Origin: Bacteroidota bacterium
Lineage (GTDB): Bacteria; Bacteroidota; Ignavibacteria; Ignavibacteriales; Ignavibacteriaceae
Reading direction: 5' to 3'
Length of the DNA stretch: 20,719 bases
Assembly: GCA_023453665.1 (NCBI GenBank)
Contig: JAEXTA010000080.1
Coordinates: 1-20,719 of the forward strand
Part shown: positions 8,224-15,851 of the stretch, one piece after another
Layout of the letters: each line of letters opens with the position of its first letter
Position numbering within the stretch: position 1 is the first letter of the stretch
Notes under the pieces: generated by a model
What the model saw: only the letters and a program-made list of their open reading frames with translations
The model's database searches: none
Told to the model about the DNA's origin: nothing
Made by a program: the position numbers and the translations under genes

Positions 8224-9468
8224 TCAGTTTTGCAAACAAGTTCTGATATTTTCAATCTCGGAAGGGGCATTTATTTTTTTGTAGTACTGAAGCGCACTCA
8301 GGAGATGGCTCCGGCTTTCTTTTGTACGTTTAATTTCCTTGTACAACAAACCTAATTCATATGAAGTTTCTGCCTGGTTAAGATTATTATTTAATTCAGT
8401 ATTAAGACGTAAACTTGTTAAAAGATAGTTCTCAGCCAGTTCAAAATTGGAAAGGTTTCTTTCAATAATTCCTTTTACTTTATAAACTTCTGCAATGGTT
8501 AGTTTGTCATTAAGTTTGGTAGCAATATCCATAGCTTTATCAGAAAATGCGCTTGCAAGCACAAAATCTTCAAGCAGCGTGTACAGATAAGCTTTGCTGA
8601 TGTATGTAATGCTCAATGTTGGTAAAAATCCTGCCTGAAGTGCTGCTGAAATACTCTGATCAAATTCTATAAGTGCATCTTCATAATAATTCTTTTTAAG
8701 ATGAACCATTCCGATATTGTGATGTATCTCAGCTATTCTTCTCAGGTCACCTATTCTCTGAAAATTTACAAGTGCGCGTTTAAAGTAGGAAAGTGCCAAA
8801 TCAAAATTTTCCTGAACGGTAAGAGTTATGCCCATATTAATTTCGACTTTTCCTCTTAATGCTGCATCATCGGTTTTGTTCAGGTAACTTAAACTTTTTT
8901 CGAAATGAGCCTTTGATTTATTTATACTTCCAAAATCACCGAAGATGGTCCCCAGAAGATTTTCACATTTAGATCTGCCTTTAAGATCATTTAACTTATT
9001 GAATAATTCGTCTGCCCTTTTAATGTTTGATCGGCTTTCTTTCCACATTGCCTGGCGGCTGTAAAGTTCACCTAAAGCCAGATAAGCGTTTGCTGTAACA
9101 TCCTTTAGCTGTGAATTTTTCTTCGTGATTCCTAAAATCTTTTCATGAATATCAACTGATAAAATAAATTCACCCGCTGTAATTGTGATCTGGCCAAGTG
9201 TAAGGAGTAATTCAAGGAATCTGTGTGAATCGAGTTTATTTGAAGCAAATGTGATTAGTAAGTCAATGCTGTTTCTGAAAGATGAATCATCCTTTAGTTC
9301 AAGAAGTATCTGCTTTTTATCAGTACTGCTTACTCTTGATGGTAGTTTGTTTTTATGTTCGGCGATTGAAAGAAATTTTTCAGAGAATTCAGAAATTTCC
9401 TGCTGACTGAAAAAGTTGTTTAGTATCTCGCCAAATAATCGTTCTTTATTTTGAACAAAGGATTTCAA
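8224..9468 (-). CDS. Tetratricopeptide-repeat (TPR) protein
   Basis: A 414-residue cytoplasmic all-helical protein with no signal peptide. From about residue 105 onward it is a run of TPR units of 36-40 residues, seen as A-x-x-x-L-G-x-x-Y/H and A-L-x-x-F/Y-x-x-A/S patterns (ANAYLALGELYS, EINMGITLTVQENFDLALSYF, IHHNIGMVHLKKNYYEDAL, SYELGLLYKEI). About seven to eight repeats fit. Such proteins are scaffolds for protein-protein contacts; no enzymatic domain is fused. The N-terminal 100 residues are helical and unrecognised. The start codon is TTG at 9468, with only a weak AAGG ten bases away, and an in-frame stop lies just upstream with no better start. The porin follows downstream on the same strand after a 134-base gap. 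Confidence 0.85.
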   Translation of the reverse strand: MKSFVQNKERLFGEILNNFFSQQEISEFSEKFLSIAEHKNKLPSRVSSTDKKQILLELKDDSSFRNSIDLLITFASNKLDSHRFLELLLTLGQITITAGEFILSVDIHEKILGITKKNSQLKDVTANAYLALGELYSRQAMWKESRSNIKRADELFNKLNDLKGRSKCENLLGTIFGDFGSINKSKAHFEKSLSYLNKTDDAALRGKVEINMGITLTVQENFDLALSYFKRALVNFQRIGDLRRIAEIHHNIGMVHLKKNYYEDALIEFDQSISAALQAGFLPTLSITYISKAYLYTLLEDFVLASAFSDKAMDIATKLNDKLTIAEVYKVKGIIERNLSNFELAENYLLTSLRLNTELNNNLNQAETSYELGLLYKEIKRTKESRSHLLSALQYYKKINAPSEIENIRTCLQN

Positions 9469-9814
9469 TGTTTGTATGCCTTGAGGATTTCGGGGTTAAG
9501 AATTTATACTAATCGAATAATTATTCTCTGTCTGAATTTGTTATTTATTGATTCTATTATGCAACAGATATGCCAGATTACCAGTATAGAATTATTTCTC
9601 TTTAGTTTTATAGTTAGTTGAATTTGGGTAAATATTGCAAAGATTCTTTAGGAATTATTACGATATGTAAAAATATTTTATGTTACAGAAGGAAGCACAC
9701 ATCTGAAAAAGAGACAAATCGCGAAATCAAAAACAATTAAAACTGATTTTCTTTGAGGTCTTATATTTGGTTACATTATAAATAATTGCGTTGGGTTAAA
9801 TAATAAATAACTGT
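9469..9814. other. Intergenic gap, no gene seen
   Basis: A 346-base AT-rich stretch between the deacetylase (ends 9815) and the TPR gene (starts 9468), both on the minus strand. No ORF of useful length, repeat, or clear terminator hairpin was found. It should carry the promoter for the TPR gene, but no box pair was convincing. Confidence 0.6.
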
Positions 9815-11224
9815 TCACTTTACCAAAAGCATTTTTTTTGCAGCTACTTTTCCATCCGCAGAAAGAATATAAAAGTAAAATCCGCTTGAGAGATCACGGG
9901 CATCAAACTCAATTTGATGACTTCCTGAAGGCAGTACTTCATTAACAAGGATTTTTATTTCATTACCTAGTATATCAACAACCCTCAAAGTCTGGTGTAT
10001 TGATTCTTTTGTCTGCCATGAAATAGTGGTTGAAGGATTGAATGGATTCGGGAAGTTCTGATTTAATTGAAATGATTCCACGTTGGATGAAATTTCATTA
10101 ATACTTGTAACCGGTGACCTGCTGATTATATATTCACTTCCATCGGTAATCACGTCGTGCATAACTGATCTTCCGAGGTGTGATTCAAAAATTACCAAAG
10201 AATCTGTAACCTGACCTTGTCTGAAATATGCTGTTGTCCAGTTGTCCGGTACACTTATTAATACCGTCAGCCAATACTTATAAATTTGCGGGTCAAGATT
10301 GTTTACCAACCTGAACCTCATTTCATTTTCATTTACCGAAATTATTTCATTTACAGAGCTTTGCCTTGCACGAATATACCTCATTACATTCCCGGCAGTT
10401 TCAATCCACACCTTTGATTCGGCGCTTTTTGTCTCAAGCCATCCGCAGTAAAGGGAAAGCCATTCTGTTGACATCGGCTCGTACAACCCCTGGTTTATAA
10501 GACCAGCTATTTGATCAAACGGTACAACTTCGTGAATCATAATTATTCCCCACGTACTGTCTGATATTGAATTTTCAGTCCATTCCATAAAATCATTTAG
10601 CTCATCAAGATCATCTGCAGCAGAATTACGGGGCATACTGAATGTCACCGGATATGATTTTAAACCATAGACCACCGGATTATCACCATCATTCGGCAAA
10701 GGTCCAACGCTTCTTCCGGAGATATAAAATTCGGAAGTGAGTGAATCCACGATTGCATTATGATCTGAATATGGATATGCGATTGACACACATTTATTTT
10801 GCAGCCGCTGTTCAATTTGTTTTTTGGAATGATAAAGTTCGTAGTTAATGGTGTTTGGTGTTAATGTATCACCAGCAGGAAGTGAAGTCAGGTACGGATG
10901 ATTTAAAGTATGAGAACCGATTTCATGCCCATCCCAGCTAATCTGTTGGAACATGGGCCAGGTTCCGTATCGCCAAATACCGGGAAGCGATTCTGTTAAG
11001 AAGGGGGGAAGCACATAAAAAGTTCCTTTAAAACCATATTCATTAAGAACCGGTGCGGCATATTGGGAATGCGTTAATAATCCGTCATCAAAACTAAATG
11101 AAAAAGCTGAATGATAGCCCCATCTCCACTTTTTAATTTCCGTTTGCGGAGTGAATTCTCGTTCCTGTGAATAAATAAATTGTGCTAAAAGTAATATTGT
11201 TAGTAAATAAATATTTCTGTTCAT
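9815..11224 (-). CDS. Secreted polysaccharide deacetylase with C-terminal sorting domain
   Basis: A 469-residue exported enzyme. Signal peptide: MNRNIYLLTILLLAQFIYSQ. The NodB-homology (carbohydrate esterase 4) domain spans about residues 38-260. Motif 1 is SFDDG (D46, D47), motif 2 is HTLNHP (H105, H109), AYPYS is motif 3-like, and IIMIHEVV near residue 230 is the late-motif histidine. These zinc ligands and catalytic residues predict removal of N- or O-acetyl groups from a polysaccharide. A beta-rich linker of about 120 residues follows. The last 87 residues (from about 383) are the sorting module, with LNQNFPNPFNPST and final KKMLLVK. The start is ATG at 11224; the preceding codon is TTG and no Shine-Dalgarno is clear. 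It is probably surface-exposed or released. Confidence 0.88.
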   Translation of the reverse strand: MNRNIYLLTILLLAQFIYSQEREFTPQTEIKKWRWGYHSAFSFSFDDGLLTHSQYAAPVLNEYGFKGTFYVLPPFLTESLPGIWRYGTWPMFQQISWDGHEIGSHTLNHPYLTSLPAGDTLTPNTINYELYHSKKQIEQRLQNKCVSIAYPYSDHNAIVDSLTSEFYISGRSVGPLPNDGDNPVVYGLKSYPVTFSMPRNSAADDLDELNDFMEWTENSISDSTWGIIMIHEVVPFDQIAGLINQGLYEPMSTEWLSLYCGWLETKSAESKVWIETAGNVMRYIRARQSSVNEIISVNENEMRFRLVNNLDPQIYKYWLTVLISVPDNWTTAYFRQGQVTDSLVIFESHLGRSVMHDVITDGSEYIISRSPVTSINEISSNVESFQLNQNFPNPFNPSTTISWQTKESIHQTLRVVDILGNEIKILVNEVLPSGSHQIEFDARDLSSGFYFYILSADGKVAAKKMLLVK

Positions 11225-11444
11225 CAAATTTTAATAGTATCGTTAAAATAATTCTACAAATATCAATCCGTAATTAATCAGTTTAACCTGATCAAAATTA
11301 AATAATTTCCGCATGAGAATATATTTTTCTTTTCTCAAAAAAAATATTGTTCTAAGTTTGAGCCAGATATTTTTTGCGGTTAAACCTAATAAATCTAAAA
11401 ATTGTCTTAATTGTATAATCTTTAATTAAAATTACGGGGTAAGT

Positions 11445-12164
11445 ATGAATCTTTTTAAAAGTATTTCAATTCTCTTCACCTTTCTTCTCCTTTGTTCCGG
11501 TAATAATATTGCACAGCAATATGAGCATGAAACAAGTACAAACATTCCTGAACTTTCTGATTTTCACGAGGTGATCTATCCTATATGGCATGAAGCATAC
11601 CCGGAAAAGAATTACAAATTGTTAAAAGACTTTTCTGACAGTGTAAAAACTATGGGTGAAAAAATATTTATTGCTAAACTACCGGGAATTTTGAGAGACA
11701 AAGAAACAAAATGGAATGAAGCAGTTGCAAAATTTAAATCCTCAGTTGAAGAATACACTAAAGCATCAAAAGGGAATGATGATAGTAAATTACTTTTAGC
11801 GGTTGAAGAATTACATACACGTTATGAAGGTCTTGTAAGAACAATTCGTCCCGTTGCAAAAGAAGTTGACGAATTCCATAAAGACTTATATGTTATTTAT
11901 CACCACTACCTGCCCGGCAATGATCTTGAAAAAGTAATGACAATGGCTGACGGACTAAAAGAAAAAGCACATTTGTTAACTGAAGTAAAATTATCTTCAA
12001 GATTAGCAGATAAACAGGAGAGGTATAACAAAGCAGTTGAAGAGTTGATCAAAACCACCGATGCATTTGTTGAATCATTGGAACAAACTGATAACGAGAT
12101 TATTAACCAATCATTAGATAAAATGCACACGTGTTATCAAAAATTAGAAGCTGTTTTTGATTAA
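11445..12164 (+). CDS. Exported helical protein with two tandem His-containing domains
   Basis: No family recognised. A 239-residue protein with an export signal (MNLFKSISILFTFLLLC...NIAQQ, residues 1-25) and then two tandem helical domains. Residues 38-134 align without any gap to 142-238 at an offset of exactly 104, with at least 20 identities. Shared positions include F40/F144, H41/H145, Y45/Y149, I47/I151, H49/H153, P53/P157, D85-K86/D189-K190, N91/N195, and H124-T125-x-Y127/H228-T229-x-Y231. Three histidines per half recur at identical spacing, which suggests a metal or heme-type site in a helical bundle, but no CxxCH is present. The ATG follows GGGGTAAG. It is monocistronic, with a downstream hairpin. 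The function is unknown. Confidence 0.8.
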   Translation: MNLFKSISILFTFLLLCSGNNIAQQYEHETSTNIPELSDFHEVIYPIWHEAYPEKNYKLLKDFSDSVKTMGEKIFIAKLPGILRDKETKWNEAVAKFKSSVEEYTKASKGNDDSKLLLAVEELHTRYEGLVRTIRPVAKEVDEFHKDLYVIYHHYLPGNDLEKVMTMADGLKEKAHLLTEVKLSSRLADKQERYNKAVEELIKTTDAFVESLEQTDNEIINQSLDKMHTCYQKLEAVFD

Positions 12165-12176
12165 TAGTTTTAATAG

Positions 12177-12209
12177 TGAGTTGTTAAGGCGAACCGTCTT
12201 AACAACTCA
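12177..12209. terminator. Long hairpin between convergent genes
   Basis: A 12-bp perfect stem (TGAGTTGTTAAG at 12177-12188 with CTTAACAACTCA at 12198-12209), with a possible further G-T and C-G pair inside. It lies 12 bases after the two-domain protein and 15 bases before the end of the convergent esterase gene. There is no long T-run on the plus strand. Confidence 0.75.
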
Positions 12210-12224
12210 TAAATAATAATTACT

Positions 12225-12884
12225 TCATACTCCTGATAAAATATCATTCATAAAAACTTTTATAATTTTTATTTCATCATCGTTAATGGTATGACCAAGC
12301 CCGGGATAAATTTTCTTTGTTACGTTTCCGCCCATTTCTTCTAAATATTTTTCAGTGAAGTGAACTCTTTCTATCGGTATATGAGGATCAATATCACTGC
12401 AGCCAAGAAAAATACTACTGCCATTTAAAGACGCGCCGGGTTTTATCCTTATTATTCCATCCGGTCCAATCAATCCGCCGCTGAGACCCACGACGCCACC
12501 AAATTTTTGCGGGAACCTTGAACAATATTCAAGTACAAGACAAGCTCCCTGCGAAAAACCAAGAAGTATTATTCTTTCACTTGATATCCCTTTTTCATTT
12601 AATGTTTTTAAAGTGGAATTGATTTTTGAAAGTCCGGATGTAATTCCCGGTTCATTATCATCAACAGGCGCTAAAAAACTGAATGGATACCATGTGTTGT
12701 TATTAGCTTGCGGTGCGGCATACAAAAAATCTTCTTCCGCAAATACTTCGGATAACGTAAGTATACTTTCTGCATCGGCGCCTCGCCCGTGAATGAGGAT
12801 CATTGCTGCTTTTGCATTTTCTACTGCCGCACCTTTATAGATTACAGGCTTATCTTTATGAGGATCTTTTGTATCAAATGGCAT
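12225..12884 (-). CDS. Alpha/beta-hydrolase, phospholipase/carboxylesterase family (MhqD-like)
   Basis: A 219-residue cytoplasmic serine hydrolase. The catalytic triad can be read: nucleophile S111 in GFSQGA, acid D166 in GCSDIDPHIP, and histidine H198 in GLGHT. LIHGRGAD (residues 30-37) is the oxyanion strand. It belongs to the carboxylesterase/phospholipase family that includes Bacillus MhqD. It lies 6 bases after the ring-cleaving dioxygenase gene, the same partnership as mhqO/mhqD in quinone and catechol stress. No Shine-Dalgarno precedes its ATG, so it is probably translationally coupled to the dioxygenase. The substrate is unproven. Confidence 0.85.
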   Translation of the reverse strand: MPFDTKDPHKDKPVIYKGAAVENAKAAMILIHGRGADAESILTLSEVFAEEDFLYAAPQANNNTWYPFSFLAPVDDNEPGITSGLSKINSTLKTLNEKGISSERIILLGFSQGACLVLEYCSRFPQKFGGVVGLSGGLIGPDGIIRIKPGASLNGSSIFLGCSDIDPHIPIERVHFTEKYLEEMGGNVTKKIYPGLGHTINDDEIKIIKVFMNDILSGV

Positions 12885-12890
12885 TTATTA

Positions 12891-13829
12891 TCAATCAGTA
12901 ATAAGTGATGGTAAAGATTTTTCAATTAACTGCCTGTCCTTTTCATACCACGCAGGAAGTTTTAAATTTTTTCCAAGTTGTTCAAAACTTTCATCCACCG
13001 TAAAACCGGGAGGATCAGTTGCTACTTCAAACAAAACATTGCCCGGTTCACGGAAATAAATTGAATGAAAATAATTCCTGTCAACAACGGGTGTAACGTG
13101 TAATTGTTTAGAAACAAGATTTTCTCTCACTTCAATCTGTGTAGTATCATTTGCTGTACGCCACGCGATATGATGTACTGCGCCAATACCCATTCGTCCT
13201 GTCAATTCATCCGGTAGATGAAGCATATCATAATATGACCCGGGTCCTGCTGAGTTGCTTTCATACCTTGTCCGGTTTTTTTCTTCATACACTTTTTTAA
13301 ATCCCATAACATCAATAAGAAGTTTTTCGGTTTCTGATGTTTCATTTAGTGAAGCAGTAGCAGTGTAAAATCCGCGAATGGAATGTTCAGCAGGAATATC
13401 TCCATTAAACCAGCCATCTCTTTTTTCTTTAGAAGATGCAACAAGTTCAATTTCAAAGTCATCCGGATCAGTAAAGAGAATAACCGATTCATCAAATCTT
13501 TTAAATGGTCCTGACGTATGAATTCCAAGACTGAATAAACGGTTTAGCCAGTAGTCGATCGATGAAGGCAATATTGAATATGCAATTGAAGTAATTTGTC
13601 CCGCGCCTTTTCTTCCTTTAGCGGCATCAAGCCAGGGAAAGAATGTAAGTATTGTACCGGGTGAACCTTTATCATTCCCATAATACAAATGATACGTGTA
13701 AGGATCATCGAAGTTCACAGTTTTTTTAATGAAACGTAATCCAAGCTGTTTACAGTAAAAATCATAGTTGCGCTGTGGGTCACCCGCAATTGCTGTTATG
13801 TGGTGAATCCCATTAATGTTATGGTTCAT
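12891..13829 (-). CDS. Ring-cleaving dioxygenase, VOC family (MhqO-like)
   Basis: A 312-residue two-domain VOC enzyme of the MhqO/LinE-like group, Fe(II)-dependent dioxygenases opening hydroquinone-type rings. The N-terminal domain starts GIHHITAIAGD (H9 or H10 is a ligand) and the C-terminal domain starts around residue 150 (IRGFYTATA). Other candidate metal ligands are H219 or H220 in GAVHHIAW and E268 in NVLFEVATDPPGF. The last motif, ATDPPGFTVDE, is typical of this subgroup. The start follows AAGAGG with short spacing. It is followed after 6 bases by the esterase, and the HMA lipoprotein gene lies 49 bases upstream. It probably acts on quinones or catechols. Confidence 0.87.
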   Translation of the reverse strand: MNHNINGIHHITAIAGDPQRNYDFYCKQLGLRFIKKTVNFDDPYTYHLYYGNDKGSPGTILTFFPWLDAAKGRKGAGQITSIAYSILPSSIDYWLNRLFSLGIHTSGPFKRFDESVILFTDPDDFEIELVASSKEKRDGWFNGDIPAEHSIRGFYTATASLNETSETEKLLIDVMGFKKVYEEKNRTRYESNSAGPGSYYDMLHLPDELTGRMGIGAVHHIAWRTANDTTQIEVRENLVSKQLHVTPVVDRNYFHSIYFREPGNVLFEVATDPPGFTVDESFEQLGKNLKLPAWYEKDRQLIEKSLPSLITD

Positions 13830-13878
13830 AATTACCTCTTAATGTTCTGATCTTATTATACCGGGCAGGAAAATTTAA

Positions 13879-14295
13879 TTAACCGTGATGTTCAGAATCG
13901 TCCTTACAGCACTCATCAAGACTTTCATAAGCATCCGTATCACGCTTAACATCATCCGCATCATAACCGGCTTTTGAAATAATTTTTCTTATTTGTTCTA
14001 CCGTAATAAGAGCCTGGTCGTAGTCAATCTCAACGTTCTTATTCTTCAAGTTAACTTTTACTTTTGTTATTGAGTTATTATTTCTGAATGCTTTAATAAT
14101 ATTTTTTTCACAGGTTTTACATTTAATTGTGGGTGTACTTATCAAAACAGTATTGATAACTGACGATTTTATTTCTGTTTTTATTGAAAGCTGCGAATCT
14201 TTCATCGGCTTAAGTTTTTCATTGTTGTTATTTTTTTCTTCACCGCAGCCAATAAACAATGAACAAATTAAAAAGACAACATAAATATATTTCAT
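13879..14295 (-). CDS. Heavy-metal-associated (HMA) domain lipoprotein
   Basis: A 138-residue exported metal-binding protein. The N-terminus MKYIYVVFLICSLFIGC is a lipoprotein signal with lipidation at C17. An Asn/Lys linker leads to an HMA ferredoxin-like domain (about residues 48-115) with the metal site C59-K-T-C62 and the usual strand GYDADDV at the end, as in MerP or copper chaperones. The C-terminal tail adds C129-C130 and H136-H137, a second potential metal site. Start choice: the ATG at 14295 has AGGA (14301-14304) at 5 bases; longer frames reaching 14373 would run into the isochorismatase gene and bury the signal peptide. It probably binds Cu, Hg or Zn in the periplasm. It lies in the middle of the five-gene run. 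Confidence 0.85.
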   Translation of the reverse strand: MKYIYVVFLICSLFIGCGEEKNNNNEKLKPMKDSQLSIKTEIKSSVINTVLISTPTIKCKTCEKNIIKAFRNNNSITKVKVNLKNKNVEIDYDQALITVEQIRKIISKAGYDADDVKRDTDAYESLDECCKDDSEHHG

Positions 14296-14300
14296 ACTCA

Positions 14301-14304
14301 TCCT
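14301..14304 (-). promoter_or_regulatory. Ribosome binding site setting the HMA lipoprotein start
   Basis: AGGA on the minus strand, 5 bases before the ATG at 14295. It decides between this start and in-frame ATGs further upstream. Confidence 0.7.
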
Positions 14305-14323
14305 GTTTATTTCACTATAATTA

Positions 14324-14893
14324 TTATTTAACAATTTTTGAAATCTGTTTGAATTCATCAGTGCCGCTTTCATTTAACAATTCAAACAAAATTGATTCTG
14401 TTGATGTCACTTCAACACCGTGATTTTTCATCCTGTCGAGCGCTATCCGATAATCAGTTTCTTTCCGTGAAGATACAGCATCAGCCGCAAGGTTAACCTG
14501 GAAATCATTTGCAATAAGATCAAGGACAGTTTGCTGAACACATACATGACTTTCAACACCGGCAACTACAACTTGTTTTACATTGTTGTCCTTCAGCCGT
14601 GTAAAGAAATTACCGGCACCAAAACAGCTAAAACTCATTTTCTGAATTGCACTCAAACCTTCCAGTTCTTTTAACAGCGGTGCTGCAGTTGCTCCAAGTC
14701 CTTTCGGGTATTGTTCTGTATAAAAAATAGGGATGTTCAGTACTTTAAATCCTTTGATCAGTTTTATGGTATTATTAATAACTGAATCCTGATCAGACAT
14801 AACCTTTAATATTTTTTCCTGGATATCAATTATTATCAGCGCAGTAGTATCGCGCTGAAGTATTTTACTGTTTCTTTTTAAAGTATTTTCCAT
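14324..14893 (-). CDS. Isochorismatase-like cysteine hydrolase
   Basis: A 189-residue cytoplasmic hydrolase of the isochorismatase/nicotinamidase superfamily. The catalytic triad is D23 in IIIDIQE, K85 in QKMSFSCF, and C118 in GVESHVCVQQT, with the family's cis-peptide region VAGVESHVC. Length and motifs fit the YcaC-like branch, whose substrates are mostly unknown; it is not clearly a nicotinamidase. Start choice: the ATG at 14893 has AGAGGAG (14899-14905) at 5 bases; upstream in-frame codons back to 14950 overlap the peptidase gene and lack support. It starts 20 bases after the C39-like peptidase and ends 28 bases before the HMA lipoprotein, so it is probably co-transcribed. Confidence 0.88.
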   Translation of the reverse strand: MENTLKRNSKILQRDTTALIIIDIQEKILKVMSDQDSVINNTIKLIKGFKVLNIPIFYTEQYPKGLGATAAPLLKELEGLSAIQKMSFSCFGAGNFFTRLKDNNVKQVVVAGVESHVCVQQTVLDLIANDFQVNLAADAVSSRKETDYRIALDRMKNHGVEVTSTESILFELLNESGTDEFKQISKIVK

Positions 14894-14898
14894 TGTGA

Positions 14899-14905
14899 CT
14901 CCTCT
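14899..14905 (-). promoter_or_regulatory. Ribosome binding site setting the isochorismatase start
   Basis: AGAGGAG on the minus strand, 5 bases from the ATG at 14893. It supports the shorter 189-residue product over one overlapping the upstream gene. Confidence 0.8.
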
Positions 14906-14913
14906 TGAAAAAA

Positions 14914-15753
14914 TTATTCGTATAACGGATCCATACCGTATTTGCCGCAAGCATACATCATAAGTATTGAAGCAAGGTCAACCAAAGCTTTTTTCTGGTC
15001 TTCTGCATGAATGATCAGATCATAAACTTCGGCAACAAACTGCATGTTCTTAAGAATTTTTGCCAGTTCACGATAAGTCGGTGTTCCATGCCAGTTTGCT
15101 ACTTCTTTTATTAATAATTTTTCATGCCTTCTTAAAAATTCATTAAATGAAATAGTTCTTTTTGATAATGCGGTACGAGGTCTGCAAATAGTGATAAGAT
15201 CGTTAAAGTAAGTATCCCACTGTTCGGCGAGATGCTTATTCTGATCACGCATAACATACTTTGCTTTTTCTAGTGAGAATTTTGCTTTTGTAAGTGATTT
15301 AAAATTTGAAGCAAGAGCGTAACCATCGTAACTGGCAAAACCGCTTTCAGAATCTATGTATTTCCATCTTCTAAGTAATTGGGTAGCAGTGTAAATAACT
15401 ATAACTTTATCAAGTCCGCTGTCAACAGTAATGTATTTATTATGTTGTGCGTTGATCACGGTGAACCAATGTTCCCAGTTATCCACACTTAATATACATG
15501 GCAATCCTTTTTTCAGATGATCGTTTAAAGCTTTAATTGCTTCCTCGGGAGTTTCTCTCCGGAAATATTTCATTCGGCAGTCAAAACTTTTTGCAGCTTT
15601 AGCCAGTCCGATTTCATCTGTACCGTACCACCAGGTACTGCCGGCTCTTCTGCCGATCTCTTTTTCGTTTTCAAAAAGACCAAGCATAACAAGACCATAT
15701 TTTAATGCAAATGGCCCGCATTGATATTTATAAGGTTGGGGATAAAAACTCAT
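14914..15753 (-). CDS. C39-like cysteine peptidase with C-terminal helical domain
   Basis: A 279-residue protein. The first 125 residues look like a peptidase C39-like (papain-fold) domain: Q11-C12-G-P-F-A-L nucleophile motif, H95 in NWEHWFTVI and D111 in ITVDSG forming a Cys-His-Asp set. There is no signal peptide or membrane segment, so it is cytoplasmic, unlike classical bacteriocin-exporter C39 domains fused to ABC transporters. The remaining 150 residues are charged and helical, without a recognised family, and could bind substrate. It is first in a five-gene minus-strand run and divergent from an ATP-grasp ligase across 98 bases. Possible roles are peptide cleavage, amide hydrolysis or transfer linked to that ligase. 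The substrate is unknown. Confidence 0.75.
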   Translation of the reverse strand: MSFYPQPYKYQCGPFALKYGLVMLGLFENEKEIGRRAGSTWWYGTDEIGLAKAAKSFDCRMKYFRRETPEEAIKALNDHLKKGLPCILSVDNWEHWFTVINAQHNKYITVDSGLDKVIVIYTATQLLRRWKYIDSESGFASYDGYALASNFKSLTKAKFSLEKAKYVMRDQNKHLAEQWDTYFNDLITICRPRTALSKRTISFNEFLRRHEKLLIKEVANWHGTPTYRELAKILKNMQFVAEVYDLIIHAEDQKKALVDLASILMMYACGKYGMDPLYE

Positions 15754-15795
15754 CTGTATGTTGAAATTATTTTTTCAAGAGTGATTTATGTTGGA

Positions 15796-15814
15796 TATAA
15801 AATTCTATAAAATT
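15796..15814. promoter_or_regulatory. Tandem TATAAAATT direct repeat in divergent promoter region
   Basis: Between the divergent peptidase and ATP-grasp genes, the 9-mer TATAAAATT occurs twice (15796-15804, 15806-15814) with a 10-base period, about one helical turn. It could be overlapping -10 boxes or a regulator site. No matching -35 was convincing. Confidence 0.3.
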
Positions 15815-15851
15815 TTGCTGAAAAGCTATTTTTCTTTATTTTTATTTTAGA

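Noticed and set aside
14296..14373. Longer N-terminus for the HMA lipoprotein overlapping the isochorismatase gene
   Set aside because: It would place 26 residues ahead of an obvious lipoprotein signal; a good Shine-Dalgarno supports the ATG at 14295.
15754..15851. A short precursor-peptide gene between the peptidase and ligase
   Set aside because: The 98 bases contain no open frame with a ribosome binding site long enough to be credible.
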